DNA of 64,000 nt from JAGPUQ01 sp049325095 (GTDB lineage Bacteria; Pseudomonadota; Gammaproteobacteria; Pseudomonadales; Porticoccaceae): the NCBI GenBank assembly GCA_049325095.1, contig JBMOPO010000037.1:13931-77930 (forward strand), written 5' to 3'. Of this stretch, positions 52,447 through 61,028 are shown in pieces. The first letter of the stretch is position 1. Each line of letters starts with the position of its first letter. The notes below the pieces were generated by a model, which saw only the letters and a list, made by a program, of their open reading frames with translations, was not told the DNA's origin and did not search any database. Both the position numbers and the translations under genes were made by a program.

Positions 52447-52654
52447 AAGCATTGCGGATGCTTGGCAGGCGGCGGCCGGGAGGGCGGTGGAAACCGCCCG
52501 CACGCCGCCCCGGGGTGCCCTGACCGGCGCCCGGGCGGGCGGTCCTGAGCCGATCTTTCCGGTGGGTCGCTCATTCGGCAGGGGCGCCGCCGGCGGTTGC
52601 GGCCCTTTCTTGACCAGACTAGACTAAGTCCTCGACCGCTCTGGGGACCGTGCC

Positions 52655-52903
52655 GTGAACGCCATCAACATGCTCGAAGCCAAGACCAATCTGTCGCGCC
52701 TGGTGGACGCCATCGAACGCGGCGCGGAGCGCGAAATCGTCATCGCCCGCAACGGCAGGCCGGTGGCGCGGCTGGTGCCGGTGGCGGCAGGACCCATCGA
52801 ACAGCGCATCGGTGTGGCGCGCGGCCGGTTCGAGGTGCCGGACGACATCGACGCCCACAACGCCGAGGTGGCGCGGCTGTTCGCGGGCGATGCCGCCCGG
52901 TGA
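52655..52903 (+). CDS. Phd/YefM-type antitoxin
   Basis: 82 residues starting at GTG 52655 (an ATG at 52670 is possible). NMLEAKTNLSRLVDAIERG and EIVIARNGRPVARLVP form the Phd/YefM DNA-binding domain, and the C-terminal tail (60-82) should wrap the toxin. Its stop overlaps the toxin start (GTGA). Such antitoxins repress their own promoter; TTGACC at 52610 with repeated AGACTA motifs just after it is a possible promoter/operator. Confidence 0.9.
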   Translation: MNAINMLEAKTNLSRLVDAIERGAEREIVIARNGRPVARLVPVAAGPIEQRIGVARGRFEVPDDIDAHNAEVARLFAGDAAR

Positions 52904-53286
52904 ACCTGCTGCTCGACACGCACATTGCGCTGTGGGCGCTGGTGGACAGCCCGCGCCTGTCGGCCCGCGCGCGCGAGCTGATCCTGGCACCGCGCTCGGT
53001 GGTCTGGATCAGTGCCGCCACGGTGTGGGAGATCGCCATCAAACACAGCCTGGCACGGGGCGACATGCCGGTCTCCGGTGCCGATGCCGTGGGTTACTTC
53101 CGCGCCGCCGGCTACCGCTTTCTGCCGGTGGAGCCGGAACACGCCGCCGCGGTGGAAACCCTGCCCCCGCACCATCAGGACCCCTTCGACCGCCTGCTCA
53201 TCGCCCAGGCCCAGGTGGAGCCCATGCACCTGCTCAGCCACGACGCCGACATCGCCCGCTACGGCGAGTTGGTCATCGCCGTCTGA
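52900..53286 (+). CDS. VapC-type PIN-domain toxin
   Basis: 128 residues, GTG start. A PIN-domain ribonuclease with acidic active-site residues in LLLDTHIALW (Asp6), ATVWEIAIK and DPFDRLLIAQA. The DTHxxLW start marks the VapC subgroup usually paired with Phd-like antitoxins. It most likely cleaves RNA when the antitoxin is degraded. It is followed by an hsdM stub, so the pair sits in a remnant of accessory DNA. Confidence 0.92.
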   Translation: MNLLLDTHIALWALVDSPRLSARARELILAPRSVVWISAATVWEIAIKHSLARGDMPVSGADAVGYFRAAGYRFLPVEPEHAAAVETLPPHHQDPFDRLLIAQAQVEPMHLLSHDADIARYGELVIAV

Positions 53287-53298
53287 CCCTGCCCGACC

Positions 53299-53403
53299 AT
53301 GCTCGACACCGACACCAAGCGCCGCATCGACACCGCCCGTGACATCCTGGTGGGCAAGGTGCCCGACCCCAAGAGCCAGGTCGAGCAGATCAGGCTCTGT
53401 TGA
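53299..53403 (+). pseudogene. 5' remnant of a type I restriction-modification methyltransferase gene (hsdM)
   Basis: ATG 53299 opens 31 codons that match the start of HsdM-type N6-adenine methyltransferases (MLDTDTKRRIDTARDIL and VGKVPDPKSQVEQI). The frame then runs into unrelated sequence (RLC) and stops at 53403. The break falls near AGGCTCTGTTGAAAAACG, which looks like an insertion-sequence end. No other hsdM, hsdS or hsdR sequence follows. Confidence 0.75.
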
Positions 53404-53667
53404 AAAACGAGTGGGTTGCCTGGGGCCGGAGTGGTGGTTCAACGCCTGTGTTGCGGGGGTTTCCCCCACCCCTATCCCCGCCGCCGGACGGGCTCGGGAG
53501 CCAAGCGCAGCAAGCCTTTGCCTGGCCCGAGCCTTCAGGCGTTGGGGTGGATCCGGCGGCGTCAAGGATGCGCTTCGCCGGGCTGCGTCCGCCCTTGACC
53601 TCGGGCGACAGCCAAACACCACCGAGCCCTCGATCAACTCCGCTCCACAATCGAGGAGATTTGCGGG
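53392..53667. other. non-coding stretch after the hsdM break, possible mobile-element or repeat remnant
   Basis: About 275 bases with no supportable gene. It contains paired arms such as GCTCGGG/CCCGAGC (around 53498-53545) and GTCAAGG/CCCTTGAC (around 53568-53602). The left edge GGCTCTGTTGAAAAA resembles the terminal repeat of some insertion sequences, but no transposase is present. It is unrelated to repeat copies A-D. Confidence 0.5.
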
Positions 53668-54867
53668 CTAGTGGATCTTGTCGGTGAAGTTGGGCAGCAC
53701 TTTTTCGGTCAACAGCTCCCAGTGGCGCATCATCCTGGGCAGCGGGATCAACTGGGTATAGGTCAACAGAAACAGGTATTCCGACGGCAGCTCTTTGCGC
53801 AGTTTTTCCAGCTTGCGGCACACGGTGTCCGGGCTGCCGGCGATGATCAGCCCGCGATCGCACAGGGTCTGGTAGTCGGTCGGGATGTCCGCCAGCTTTT
53901 CGTGACGGCGGCGCACCGCCTCGTTGAAGCCGAAGGGGACGAAGAAGTCGTACCAGACCTGATAGCCGGCATTGCGCGCCAGTTCGTTGGCTTCGGCGTC
54001 GGTATCCGCGACCACGATGTCGCGCATGATGCCCATCTGCTGGCCGTAGGCGAGCTGTCTGCCGTGCTGCGCCGCCTCGTCCCGGAACGCGGTGAAATGC
54101 TCCTGCACCAGATCCTGATCGCACACCAGTGATATGGGAACCAGCTTGTTGCGGGCCGCCCAGCGCAGCGAGGTCACCGAAAAACTGAACGGCTGGAACA
54201 TGTCCGGCACGCGATTGTTGTAGCAGGGCGGCGCGATGCCGATCTCGGTGACCACGCCGTCGGCGTCCACCCCCGCGCCCAGCTTGCGGGTGAAATCCGC
54301 CGCCGGCCACACCTGGCCGGGTACCGGGAACTCCCAGTGCCTGCCCTTGTGGGTGAAGGTGCGCTGGGTCCATGCCTTGAGCACGATTTCGAAGTGCTCC
54401 TCGTAGAGTTCGCGCTTCACCCGGTCGTAGGTCTCGAAATCCCGTGCGTCGCGCAGGCCCGGAATCAGTTGCCCCAGGTTGTTGACCCAGCGCACCTGAT
54501 AGCCGCGGGCGATGCCGAAAAAGGCGCGGCCCTGGAGCATCTGGTCGAGCATGGCGACGTCCTCGGCCATGCGGATCGGATGCTGGGCCGGCAGTACATA
54601 ACCCAGTTGTCCCCAGCGCAGGCGCTTGGTCTTGGGACCCAGGTAGGCGCCGAGCAGGGTGGGGTTGTTGGAGACCTCGGAGCCCTCGATATGAAAGTGG
54701 TGCTCAGTGAAACCGACGCCGTAATACCCGTGCTCGTCGAGGTACTGGCTCTGCACGGTCAGATCGTGCAACAGCTCCTGGTACAGGTCGGTGCGCTTGC
54801 CGGCGAAGCCCTTGAGCTTCTCCTCCAGCGAACCGACCGATGGCAGATACAGGATGCCGACTTCCAT
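53668..54867 (-). CDS. luciferase-like (LLM class) flavin-dependent oxidoreductase
   Basis: 399 residues. A bacterial-luciferase-like TIM barrel using reduced flavin. Features: VGFTEHHFHIEG near 51-62, LGYVLPAQHPIRMAEDVAMLDQM, and GRAFFGIARGY. LLM proteins include monooxygenases and F420 or FMN enzymes with varied substrates, including hydrocarbon-derived compounds; none can be chosen here. It stands alone between the accessory remnant and rsuA. ATG start at 54867. Confidence 0.88.
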   Translation of the reverse strand: MEVGILYLPSVGSLEEKLKGFAGKRTDLYQELLHDLTVQSQYLDEHGYYGVGFTEHHFHIEGSEVSNNPTLLGAYLGPKTKRLRWGQLGYVLPAQHPIRMAEDVAMLDQMLQGRAFFGIARGYQVRWVNNLGQLIPGLRDARDFETYDRVKRELYEEHFEIVLKAWTQRTFTHKGRHWEFPVPGQVWPAADFTRKLGAGVDADGVVTEIGIAPPCYNNRVPDMFQPFSFSVTSLRWAARNKLVPISLVCDQDLVQEHFTAFRDEAAQHGRQLAYGQQMGIMRDIVVADTDAEANELARNAGYQVWYDFFVPFGFNEAVRRRHEKLADIPTDYQTLCDRGLIIAGSPDTVCRKLEKLRKELPSEYLFLLTYTQLIPLPRMMRHWELLTEKVLPNFTDKIH

Positions 54868-55045
54868 GGAACCTCCCGGTTGTTATGTGGTAGTCCCCCA
54901 CGCTCGGCGGGTCGCCAAGGACGGGGCCAGGCTGTCGGGGGCAACTTCCGCTTCAGTGCGATGCCGCCCGGGGTCATGTTCGGCCGTTCCCGTCCGCGTG
55001 TCGATAGCCGCCGGGTGACCGCGTCCGGCCCGCCACTGCCCGGCT

Positions 55046-55783
55046 TCAGCGGGCGCCGGGCAGGGTCTCGATCTCCGCCGCGGTGAGTATCCGCCAGCGC
55101 CCCGCTTCGAGATCGCCGAGCGCCAGGTCGCCGGTCTGGAAGCGGTGCAGAGCCAGCACTTCGTTGCCCAGGGCGGCGAACATGCGCCGGATCTGGTGGT
55201 AGCGCCCCTCGGTGAGGATCATCACCCCGCCGGTGGCGGATTCGGCGCGCCAGGTCGCGGGCCGCAGGGGCTTGGGATCGCCGCCGATGCGGAATTCGCC
55301 GCTGCCGAACAGGGCGGCCTCGTCGCCGCGCAGCGGCAGCCGGGTGCGCACCCGATAGTGTTTGGCGGCGTGCGTGCGGGGGTGGGTGATGCGGTGGAGC
55401 AGGGCGCCGTGGTCGGTGATCAGCAACTGTCCGCTGCTGGCCTTGTCGAGGCGGCCGATGGAGGACAGCGCCGGTTTTCTGCGCCGCCAGCGGGCCGGCA
55501 GCAGGTCGTAGATCAGCGGCCCGGCCTCGTCGCGGGAGCAGGTGTAGCCGGCGGGTTTGTGCAGCATCAGGGTCAGCGGGGGCGGCGGGTCCAGGGGTTC
55601 GCCGTCGAGGCGCAGGGCGCCGGCGCGCACCGCGGCCAGCGGTACCTGGGCGGTGGCGTCGGCCAGCCGGTCGCCGGCCAGGGTCAGCCGCCCGGCGCGG
55701 CAGGCGGCCGCCGCCTCGCCGCGGCTGCAATAGCCGAGACTGGACAGCAGCCGGTCGATGCGGACCTGATCGCGGCCGGTCAC
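55046..55783 (-). CDS. rsuA: 16S rRNA pseudouridine(516) synthase RsuA
   Basis: 245 residues. An N-terminal S4 RNA-binding domain (RIDRLLSSLGYCSRGEA), then a pseudouridine synthase domain with catalytic Asp in SIGRLDKASSGQLL and the EGRYHQIRRMFAALG motif. These fit RsuA more than RluB/E/F, but the exact uridine target is inferred. GTG start; the GNAT gene lies 7 bases upstream, so they are likely cotranscribed. Confidence 0.85.
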   Translation of the reverse strand: MTGRDQVRIDRLLSSLGYCSRGEAAAACRAGRLTLAGDRLADATAQVPLAAVRAGALRLDGEPLDPPPPLTLMLHKPAGYTCSRDEAGPLIYDLLPARWRRRKPALSSIGRLDKASSGQLLITDHGALLHRITHPRTHAAKHYRVRTRLPLRGDEAALFGSGEFRIGGDPKPLRPATWRAESATGGVMILTEGRYHQIRRMFAALGNEVLALHRFQTGDLALGDLEAGRWRILTAAEIETLPGAR

Positions 55784-55790
55784 CCGGGCT

Positions 55791-56066
55791 TCAGTCGCGC
55801 AGCCAGCGCGCCACGTACCAGCAGCTCGCCGCGACGTTCATCTGTTCCCGGCGGGCCCAGGCCAGCGCCTCGCGCACCAGGGCCTCGGCGATACCCCGGC
55901 CGCGCAGCGTCTCGGGGACATGGGTGTGGTGAAAGTCCACGCCCCGCCGGCCCAGGCGCCGGTAGTAGAGCACCGCCTGTTCGCTTTCGATGCGGCACAG
56001 GAAGCGACGCTGGTCGGGTTGGTGAAGAACTTGCCAGTTGATCCCGGCGGTCTGCGCAGGCGCCAT
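55791..56066 (-). CDS. small GNAT-family (YjdJ-like) N-acetyltransferase
   Basis: 91 residues. A minimal GNAT fold of the YjdJ/CG type: RFLCRIESEQAVLYYRR, VDFHHTHVPETLRGRGIAEAL with the acetyl-CoA loop RGRGIA, and SCWYVARWL. Substrates are unknown for nearly all members. Full length for this class. Upstream partner of rsuA. Confidence 0.88.
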   Translation of the reverse strand: MAPAQTAGINWQVLHQPDQRRFLCRIESEQAVLYYRRLGRRGVDFHHTHVPETLRGRGIAEALVREALAWARREQMNVAASCWYVARWLRD

Positions 56067-56123
56067 GGTCGATGCTCCGCGGATTTTTTCGCTGGCCGCG
56101 ATGATAGCGCGCCGCCCGGTGGT

Positions 56124-57002
56124 TCAGTCCATGCCCAGCAGGGCGCGGGCCTCGGCGGGGGTGGCGATGCCGCGGCCCTGGCGGCGCGCCAGCTCCGCGA
56201 CCCGGGCGACCAGCTCGGCGTTGGTGGGCGCGCCCAGTTCGGCGTGGGGCCAGTCGCCCAGGCCGATCGAGAGGTGTCCGCCCGCGGCGATCACGCGCGG
56301 CGCCAGGTCGAGCAGATTCCCGCCGTGGCAGCACAGCGTCCAGTGGATGGCGCGATCGCCGGGCAGGCCCGCCAGATGGGCGTCCAGCCCGGCCGGGGTG
56401 CAGGGATGCCCGGCGGGCAGGCGGTCGCCGGTGAGCACGAAGCAGAGGTAGACCGGCTCGGCGATGGCCCCCATGTCGACGAACGCCAGCAGTTGGCGGG
56501 TGAAGCCGAGGGTCCAGCAGACCGCGTAGGGCTTGATGCGCGCTTCGGCCAGCCGCTCCGCGAAATGGAGCAGGGTCGCCGTCGAATTCACATAGACCGC
56601 CTCGGTGCTCAGAAAGCGCCGCTGTTCGGGGTCGTAGGCATCGACATTGGCCGAGCCCATGTCCAGCGGGGCCAGGTCCGGCCGGGTCGCCGGATCCGCG
56701 GCCAGCGCGAGCAGCGGGGCGATGCGCGCCGCGGCGTCGCCGGCGTGGGTGAAGGCGCCGAGCGTGGGATGCACCAGGATGTCGCTGCGCGCGCGGATGC
56801 GGGCGATGATGTCGCGATTGGTCCCGGCGCCGTGGTCCGGGCCGCCGCGCGCATCCCGGGCGTGGAAGTGGACTACGGCGGCGCCGGCCTCCCCGCATTG
56901 CGCGGCGGTCTCGGCGATCTCCTCCGGCGTCCAGGGCACATGGGGGTTGCGGCTGCGGTCGGCGTACTCGTTGATCCGCGCCTCGATGATGAGTTTGTCC
57001 AT
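56124..57002 (-). CDS. beta-keto acid cleavage enzyme (BKACE, DUF849)
   Basis: 292 residues. A Zn-dependent TIM-barrel enzyme of the family that splits beta-keto acids with acetyl-CoA to give acetoacetate and a CoA ester (Kce-like). Metal-site segments are VVHFHARD and CCHGGNLLDLAP; EARINEYADR at the N terminus is typical. BKACE specificity varies widely (aminohexanoate, dehydrocarnitine and others), so the substrate is open. Its CoA-ester chemistry fits the CoA-transferases in this window. ATG start at 57002. Confidence 0.88.
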   Translation of the reverse strand: MDKLIIEARINEYADRSRNPHVPWTPEEIAETAAQCGEAGAAVVHFHARDARGGPDHGAGTNRDIIARIRARSDILVHPTLGAFTHAGDAAARIAPLLALAADPATRPDLAPLDMGSANVDAYDPEQRRFLSTEAVYVNSTATLLHFAERLAEARIKPYAVCWTLGFTRQLLAFVDMGAIAEPVYLCFVLTGDRLPAGHPCTPAGLDAHLAGLPGDRAIHWTLCCHGGNLLDLAPRVIAAGGHLSIGLGDWPHAELGAPTNAELVARVAELARRQGRGIATPAEARALLGMD

Positions 57003-57163
57003 GGGGGTGTCTCCCGCGGTGTTTTTGGTTATGGCGGACCCGGCGAGCTTAGCAGGCGGCTGAGCGCGGCGGCGAACATGGACAGCCGCGGCCGGCTGGC
57101 CGACAATCCCCGCCTCCAGCGGCGGGCTTGTCACCGCCCGGCAGCAGCTCCGAGGAGTCGATC

Positions 57164-59818
57164 ATGGCCCGCGATGCCCAGGCCCGCGTCACCAGGCTGC
57201 GCGACTACCGCGCCCCGGATTTTCTGATCGACCGCACCGACCTGCATTTCGATCTGCGCCCCGGCCGCACCGAGGTGCGCGCCACCCTGAGCCTGCGCGC
57301 CAATCCGGTCCACGCCCGGCCGGCGCCCGAGCTGCGCCTGCACGGCGAGGGCCTGGAGCTGCTCGAACTCGCCCTCGACGGGCGCCCGCTGGCGGCGGCC
57401 GAGTACCGGCTGGAGGACGGCGAACTGGTGATCCCGGGGGTGCCCGCCGCCTTCCGGCTGAGCTCGCGGGTCGCCATTCGCCCCGAGGACAACACCGCCC
57501 TGGAGGGCCTGTACCGCTCGCGCACCATCTACTGCACCCAGTGCGAGGCCGAGGGCTTTCGCAAGATCACCTGGTACCTCGATCGCCCGGACGTGCTCTC
57601 CGAGTTCACCACCACCATCGAGGCCGATGCCGCCCAGTACCCGGTGCTGCTGTCGAACGGCAATCCGGTCGCCCGCGGCGACGCCGGCGGCGGCCGCCAC
57701 TGGGTGAAGTGGCACGATCCCTTCCCCAAGCCCGCCTATCTGTTCGCCCTGGTGGCCGGCGATCTCGCCTGTCTGGAAGACACTTTCACCACCGCGAGCG
57801 GCCGCCGGGTGGCGCTGCGCATCTACGTCGAGCCCAAGGATCTCGACAAGTGCGACCACGCCATGGCCTCGCTGAAGAACGCCATGGCCTGGGACGAGCG
57901 GGTCTACGGCCGCGAATACGATCTCGACATCTTCATGATCGTCGCGGTGGACGATTTCAACATGGGCGCCATGGAGAACAAGGGGCTCAACATCTTCAAC
58001 ACCTCCTGTGTGCTGGCGCACCCCGAGACCACCACGGACGCCGGCTTCCAGCGGGTCGAGGCGGTGGTGGCCCACGAGTACTTCCACAACTGGTCCGGCA
58101 ACAGGGTCACCTGCCGCGACTGGTTCCAGTTGAGCCTCAAGGAGGGCTTCACGGTCTTCCGCGACAGCGAGTTCTCCGCCGATATGGGCTCGCGCACCAT
58201 CAAGCGGGTGGAGGACGTCAACCTGCTGCGCACCGCCCAGTTCGCCGAGGACTCGGGGCCCACCGCGCACCCGGTGCAGCCCGACGCCTACGAGGAAATC
58301 GCCAACTTCTACACCCTGACCATCTACGAGAAGGGCGCCGAAATCGTCCGCATGCTCCACACCCTGCTGGGCCCGGAGACCTTCCGCCGCGGCTGCGATC
58401 TGTATTTCGAGCGCCACGACGGCCAGGCGGTGACCATCGAGGATTTCGTCGCCGCCATGGCCGAGGCCGGCGGCCGCGACTTCACGCAATTCATGCGCTG
58501 GTACCGGCAGGCCGGCACGCCGCGGGTGCGGGTGCAGGGCAGCTACGATGCCTCCGCCCGGCGCTACCGCCTGGAATTCTCCCAGAGCTGCCTGCCGACT
58601 CCGGAGTGCGCCGCCAAGCAGCCCTTCCTGATCCCCATCCGCCTGGGTCTGGTGGGCGCCGCCGGCGATCTGCCGCTGCATGCACACGGGCTTGCCGAGG
58701 GCGCCACCGAGCTGGTGTTCGAGTTGTCCGAAGCCAGCCAGACCCTGGAATTCGAGCAGGTCTCTGAGCCGCCCATCCCCTCCCTGCTGCGCGGCTTTTC
58801 GGCGCCGGTGAAACTCGATTTCGACTATGGCCGCGAGGATCTGCTGCACCTGCTGCGCCGCGACAGCGACGGCTTCAACCGCTGGGAGGCGGGCAACCGC
58901 CTGGCGGTGGGCGCGCTTCAGGAGCTGATCGACGCCCACCTGGCGGGACGGCAGATGTGCTTCGACGGCGCGCTCGCCGGCGTCTACCGAGAGTTGCTCG
59001 AGGACCGGTCGCTCGATGCCGCCATGGTCGCCCAGTTGCTCACCTTGCCCAGCGAGAGCTATCTGAGCGAGCTGGCCGAGGTCATCGAGGTGGAGGCCAT
59101 CCACGGGGCGCGCCAGTTCGCCCGCCGTCAGCTGGCCGAGGCGCTGCGCCCGCAGTGGCTGGCGGCCCATGAACGCCACCGGGTCGCCGCGCCCTATCGC
59201 GCCGATGCCGCGCAGATCGCCCACCGCAGCCTGCGCAACCTGGCGCTCGCCTACCTGCTGCAACTGGCGGACGACGAGCTGATCGCACTCGCCTGGCGGC
59301 AGTTCGAAAGCGCCGACAACCTGACCGACCGCAATGCGGCGCTGGCGGCGCTGCTCAACAATCCCGCGCCGCGCGCGCAAGAGCGTGCGGCGGAGGGGCT
59401 GCAACGCTATTACGAGCGCTGGCGCGACGAGCCCCTGGTGGTCAACCAGTGGTTCCAGTTGCAGGCCTGGTGCATCCTCCCGGGCGGCCTGGAGCGGGTG
59501 CGGGCCCTGGTGGCGCATCCGGCGTTCGAGCTGCGCAACCCCAACAAGGTGCGCGCCCTGATCGGCGCCTTCAGCACCGGCAACCCGGTCAACTTCCACC
59601 GCGCCGACGGCGCCGGCTACGAGTTTCTGGTCGAGCAGGTGCTGGCGCTGGACAGCCTCAACCCGCAGGTGGCGGCGCGCCTGCTGACCCCGCTCACCCG
59701 CTGGCGCAAGTACCCCGAGCCCCGCGCCGGGCAGTTGCGGGCCGCCCTGGAAACCGTGCTGGCGGCGCCCGGGCTGTCCCGCGACAGCCGCGAGATCGCC
59801 GCCAAGGCCCTGCGCTGA
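57164..59818 (+). CDS. pepN: aminopeptidase N
   Basis: 884 residues, full length, M1 family zinc metallopeptidase. The exopeptidase motif GAMENKG is at about 274-280 and the zinc site is HEYFHNWSGNRV with the downstream Glu in LKEGFTVF. Followed by beta-sandwich and helical C-terminal domains. It removes N-terminal residues from peptides in the cytoplasm. ATG 57164 has GAGGAG upstream. Confidence 0.97.
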   Translation: MARDAQARVTRLRDYRAPDFLIDRTDLHFDLRPGRTEVRATLSLRANPVHARPAPELRLHGEGLELLELALDGRPLAAAEYRLEDGELVIPGVPAAFRLSSRVAIRPEDNTALEGLYRSRTIYCTQCEAEGFRKITWYLDRPDVLSEFTTTIEADAAQYPVLLSNGNPVARGDAGGGRHWVKWHDPFPKPAYLFALVAGDLACLEDTFTTASGRRVALRIYVEPKDLDKCDHAMASLKNAMAWDERVYGREYDLDIFMIVAVDDFNMGAMENKGLNIFNTSCVLAHPETTTDAGFQRVEAVVAHEYFHNWSGNRVTCRDWFQLSLKEGFTVFRDSEFSADMGSRTIKRVEDVNLLRTAQFAEDSGPTAHPVQPDAYEEIANFYTLTIYEKGAEIVRMLHTLLGPETFRRGCDLYFERHDGQAVTIEDFVAAMAEAGGRDFTQFMRWYRQAGTPRVRVQGSYDASARRYRLEFSQSCLPTPECAAKQPFLIPIRLGLVGAAGDLPLHAHGLAEGATELVFELSEASQTLEFEQVSEPPIPSLLRGFSAPVKLDFDYGREDLLHLLRRDSDGFNRWEAGNRLAVGALQELIDAHLAGRQMCFDGALAGVYRELLEDRSLDAAMVAQLLTLPSESYLSELAEVIEVEAIHGARQFARRQLAEALRPQWLAAHERHRVAAPYRADAAQIAHRSLRNLALAYLLQLADDELIALAWRQFESADNLTDRNAALAALLNNPAPRAQERAAEGLQRYYERWRDEPLVVNQWFQLQAWCILPGGLERVRALVAHPAFELRNPNKVRALIGAFSTGNPVNFHRADGAGYEFLVEQVLALDSLNPQVAARLLTPLTRWRKYPEPRAGQLRAALETVLAAPGLSRDSREIAAKALR

Positions 59819-59862
59819 AGGCGGCGCACGGCCGCCGGCCCCAATCTGTCGAGGAACCCCGC

Positions 59863-60318
59863 ATGACCTTCCAGACCGTCAAGGACATCGTCGACCACGC
59901 CCGCCGGCTGCACGAGGCCCTGTCCCGCCAGTACGCGGAGCTGGAGCAGCTCACCACCTCGGAGCGCGCCCAGTTGCTGCTCGACTATCTGCACCGCCAC
60001 GAGCGGCGGCTGGCCGAAGCCCTGCGCGACTACGAGGCGGATGCCGCCCACGGCATCCTGGAGACCTGGCTGCAATACGCGCCGAAGCTGGATTCCGGGC
60101 CACTCCTCGAGCGGATCCGCACGGTCGATCTCAACGATGTCGAGGCGGTGGTGGCCGCGGCCCTGGCGGTGGACGACTATCTGCTGAAAGTTTTCCAGGA
60201 GATCGAGGAACAGGCCGAGGTGGAGACGCTGCGCGAGGTCGCGCGCAGCCTCCAGCAGATCGAGCGCAACGAGGAGCATCTGCTGGCCCGCGACGCGCTG
60301 CGCCTCCACGACTATTGA
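59863..60318 (+). CDS. uncharacterised helical protein, possibly ferritin-like
   Basis: 151 residues, almost entirely helical, with several Glu/His-rich stretches: DYLHRHERRLAEALRDYE (about 41-58) and IERNEEHLLARDAL near the C terminus. The pattern of about four amphipathic helices suggests a ferritin-like or rubrerythrin-like bundle, but no clear di-iron ExxH pair set is seen. ATG 59863 lies 44 bases after pepN. Its stop overlaps the methyltransferase start (TTGA), implying coupling. Confidence 0.7.
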   Translation: MTFQTVKDIVDHARRLHEALSRQYAELEQLTTSERAQLLLDYLHRHERRLAEALRDYEADAAHGILETWLQYAPKLDSGPLLERIRTVDLNDVEAVVAAALAVDDYLLKVFQEIEEQAEVETLREVARSLQQIERNEEHLLARDALRLHDY

Positions 60319-60998
60319 ACGGCGAACCCGCCACCCGCCCGCCGCCGGCCGCCGGGGCGGCGCCGGACTGTCCGGTGTGCAGGGCGGCGCCGGTGCACTT
60401 CCTGGATCGCGTGGCGCAGCGCGACTACTGGCGCTGCCCGGTCTGCGCGGCCACCTTTCTCGATCCCGCCCAGTTGCCGGATGCCGCCACCGAGCTGGCC
60501 CACTACCGCCTGCACCGCAACGACCCGCGGGACCCGGGCTACCGGGGTTTTCTCGCCCGCCTCGCCGAGCCGCTGCGGGCGCGGCTGGCCCCGGGCGCGC
60601 GCGGCCTGGATTACGGCTGCGGCCCGGGCCCGGCGCTCGCCGCCATGCTGCGCGAGGCCGGGCACCCGATGGCGGTCTACGACCCCTTCTTCGCCCCGGA
60701 TGGGGCGGTGCTGGAAGTGCGCTACGACTTCATCACCTGCACCGAGGCGATCGAACATTTCCACCGCCCCGCGCGGGAGTTCGGCCGCCTCGACCGACTG
60801 CTCCGGCCCGGCGGCTGGCTGGGGCTGATGACGGAGTTCCAGGACGGCGACCAAGGCTTCGCCCGCTGGCACTACCGGCGCGATCCCACCCATGTGGTGT
60901 TCTACCGGGAGGAGACCCTGAGGTATCTGGCCGCGCGGGCCGGCTGGCACTGCGAGATCCCGCGGCCCAATGTGGCCCTGCTGCGCAAGCCGGGATAG
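60315..60998 (+). CDS. class I SAM-dependent methyltransferase with N-terminal zinc ribbon
   Basis: 227 residues, TTG start overlapping the previous stop. CPVC and a second CPVC (about 19-22 and 41-44) form a likely zinc ribbon, then a Rossmann-type SAM site (LDYGCGPGPALAAML) and TCTEAIEHFHRP, where the usual acidic loop lies. The ending HVVFYREETLRYLA is common in methyltransferases linked to small molecules or tRNA-like substrates, but the acceptor is unknown. Its stop codon lies in a 9-bp tandem repeat. Confidence 0.85.
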   Translation: MNGEPATRPPPAAGAAPDCPVCRAAPVHFLDRVAQRDYWRCPVCAATFLDPAQLPDAATELAHYRLHRNDPRDPGYRGFLARLAEPLRARLAPGARGLDYGCGPGPALAAMLREAGHPMAVYDPFFAPDGAVLEVRYDFITCTEAIEHFHRPAREFGRLDRLLRPGGWLGLMTEFQDGDQGFARWHYRRDPTHVVFYREETLRYLAARAGWHCEIPRPNVALLRKPG

Positions 60999-61025
60999 CC
61001 GGGATAGCCGGGATAGCCGGGATAG
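60990..61025. repeat. 9-bp tandem repeat, four copies
   Basis: CCGGGATAG repeated four times without change. The first unit contains the methyltransferase stop codon (TAG, 60996-60998). It fills the gap between two convergent genes. Confidence 0.95.
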
Positions 61026-61028
61026 CGA

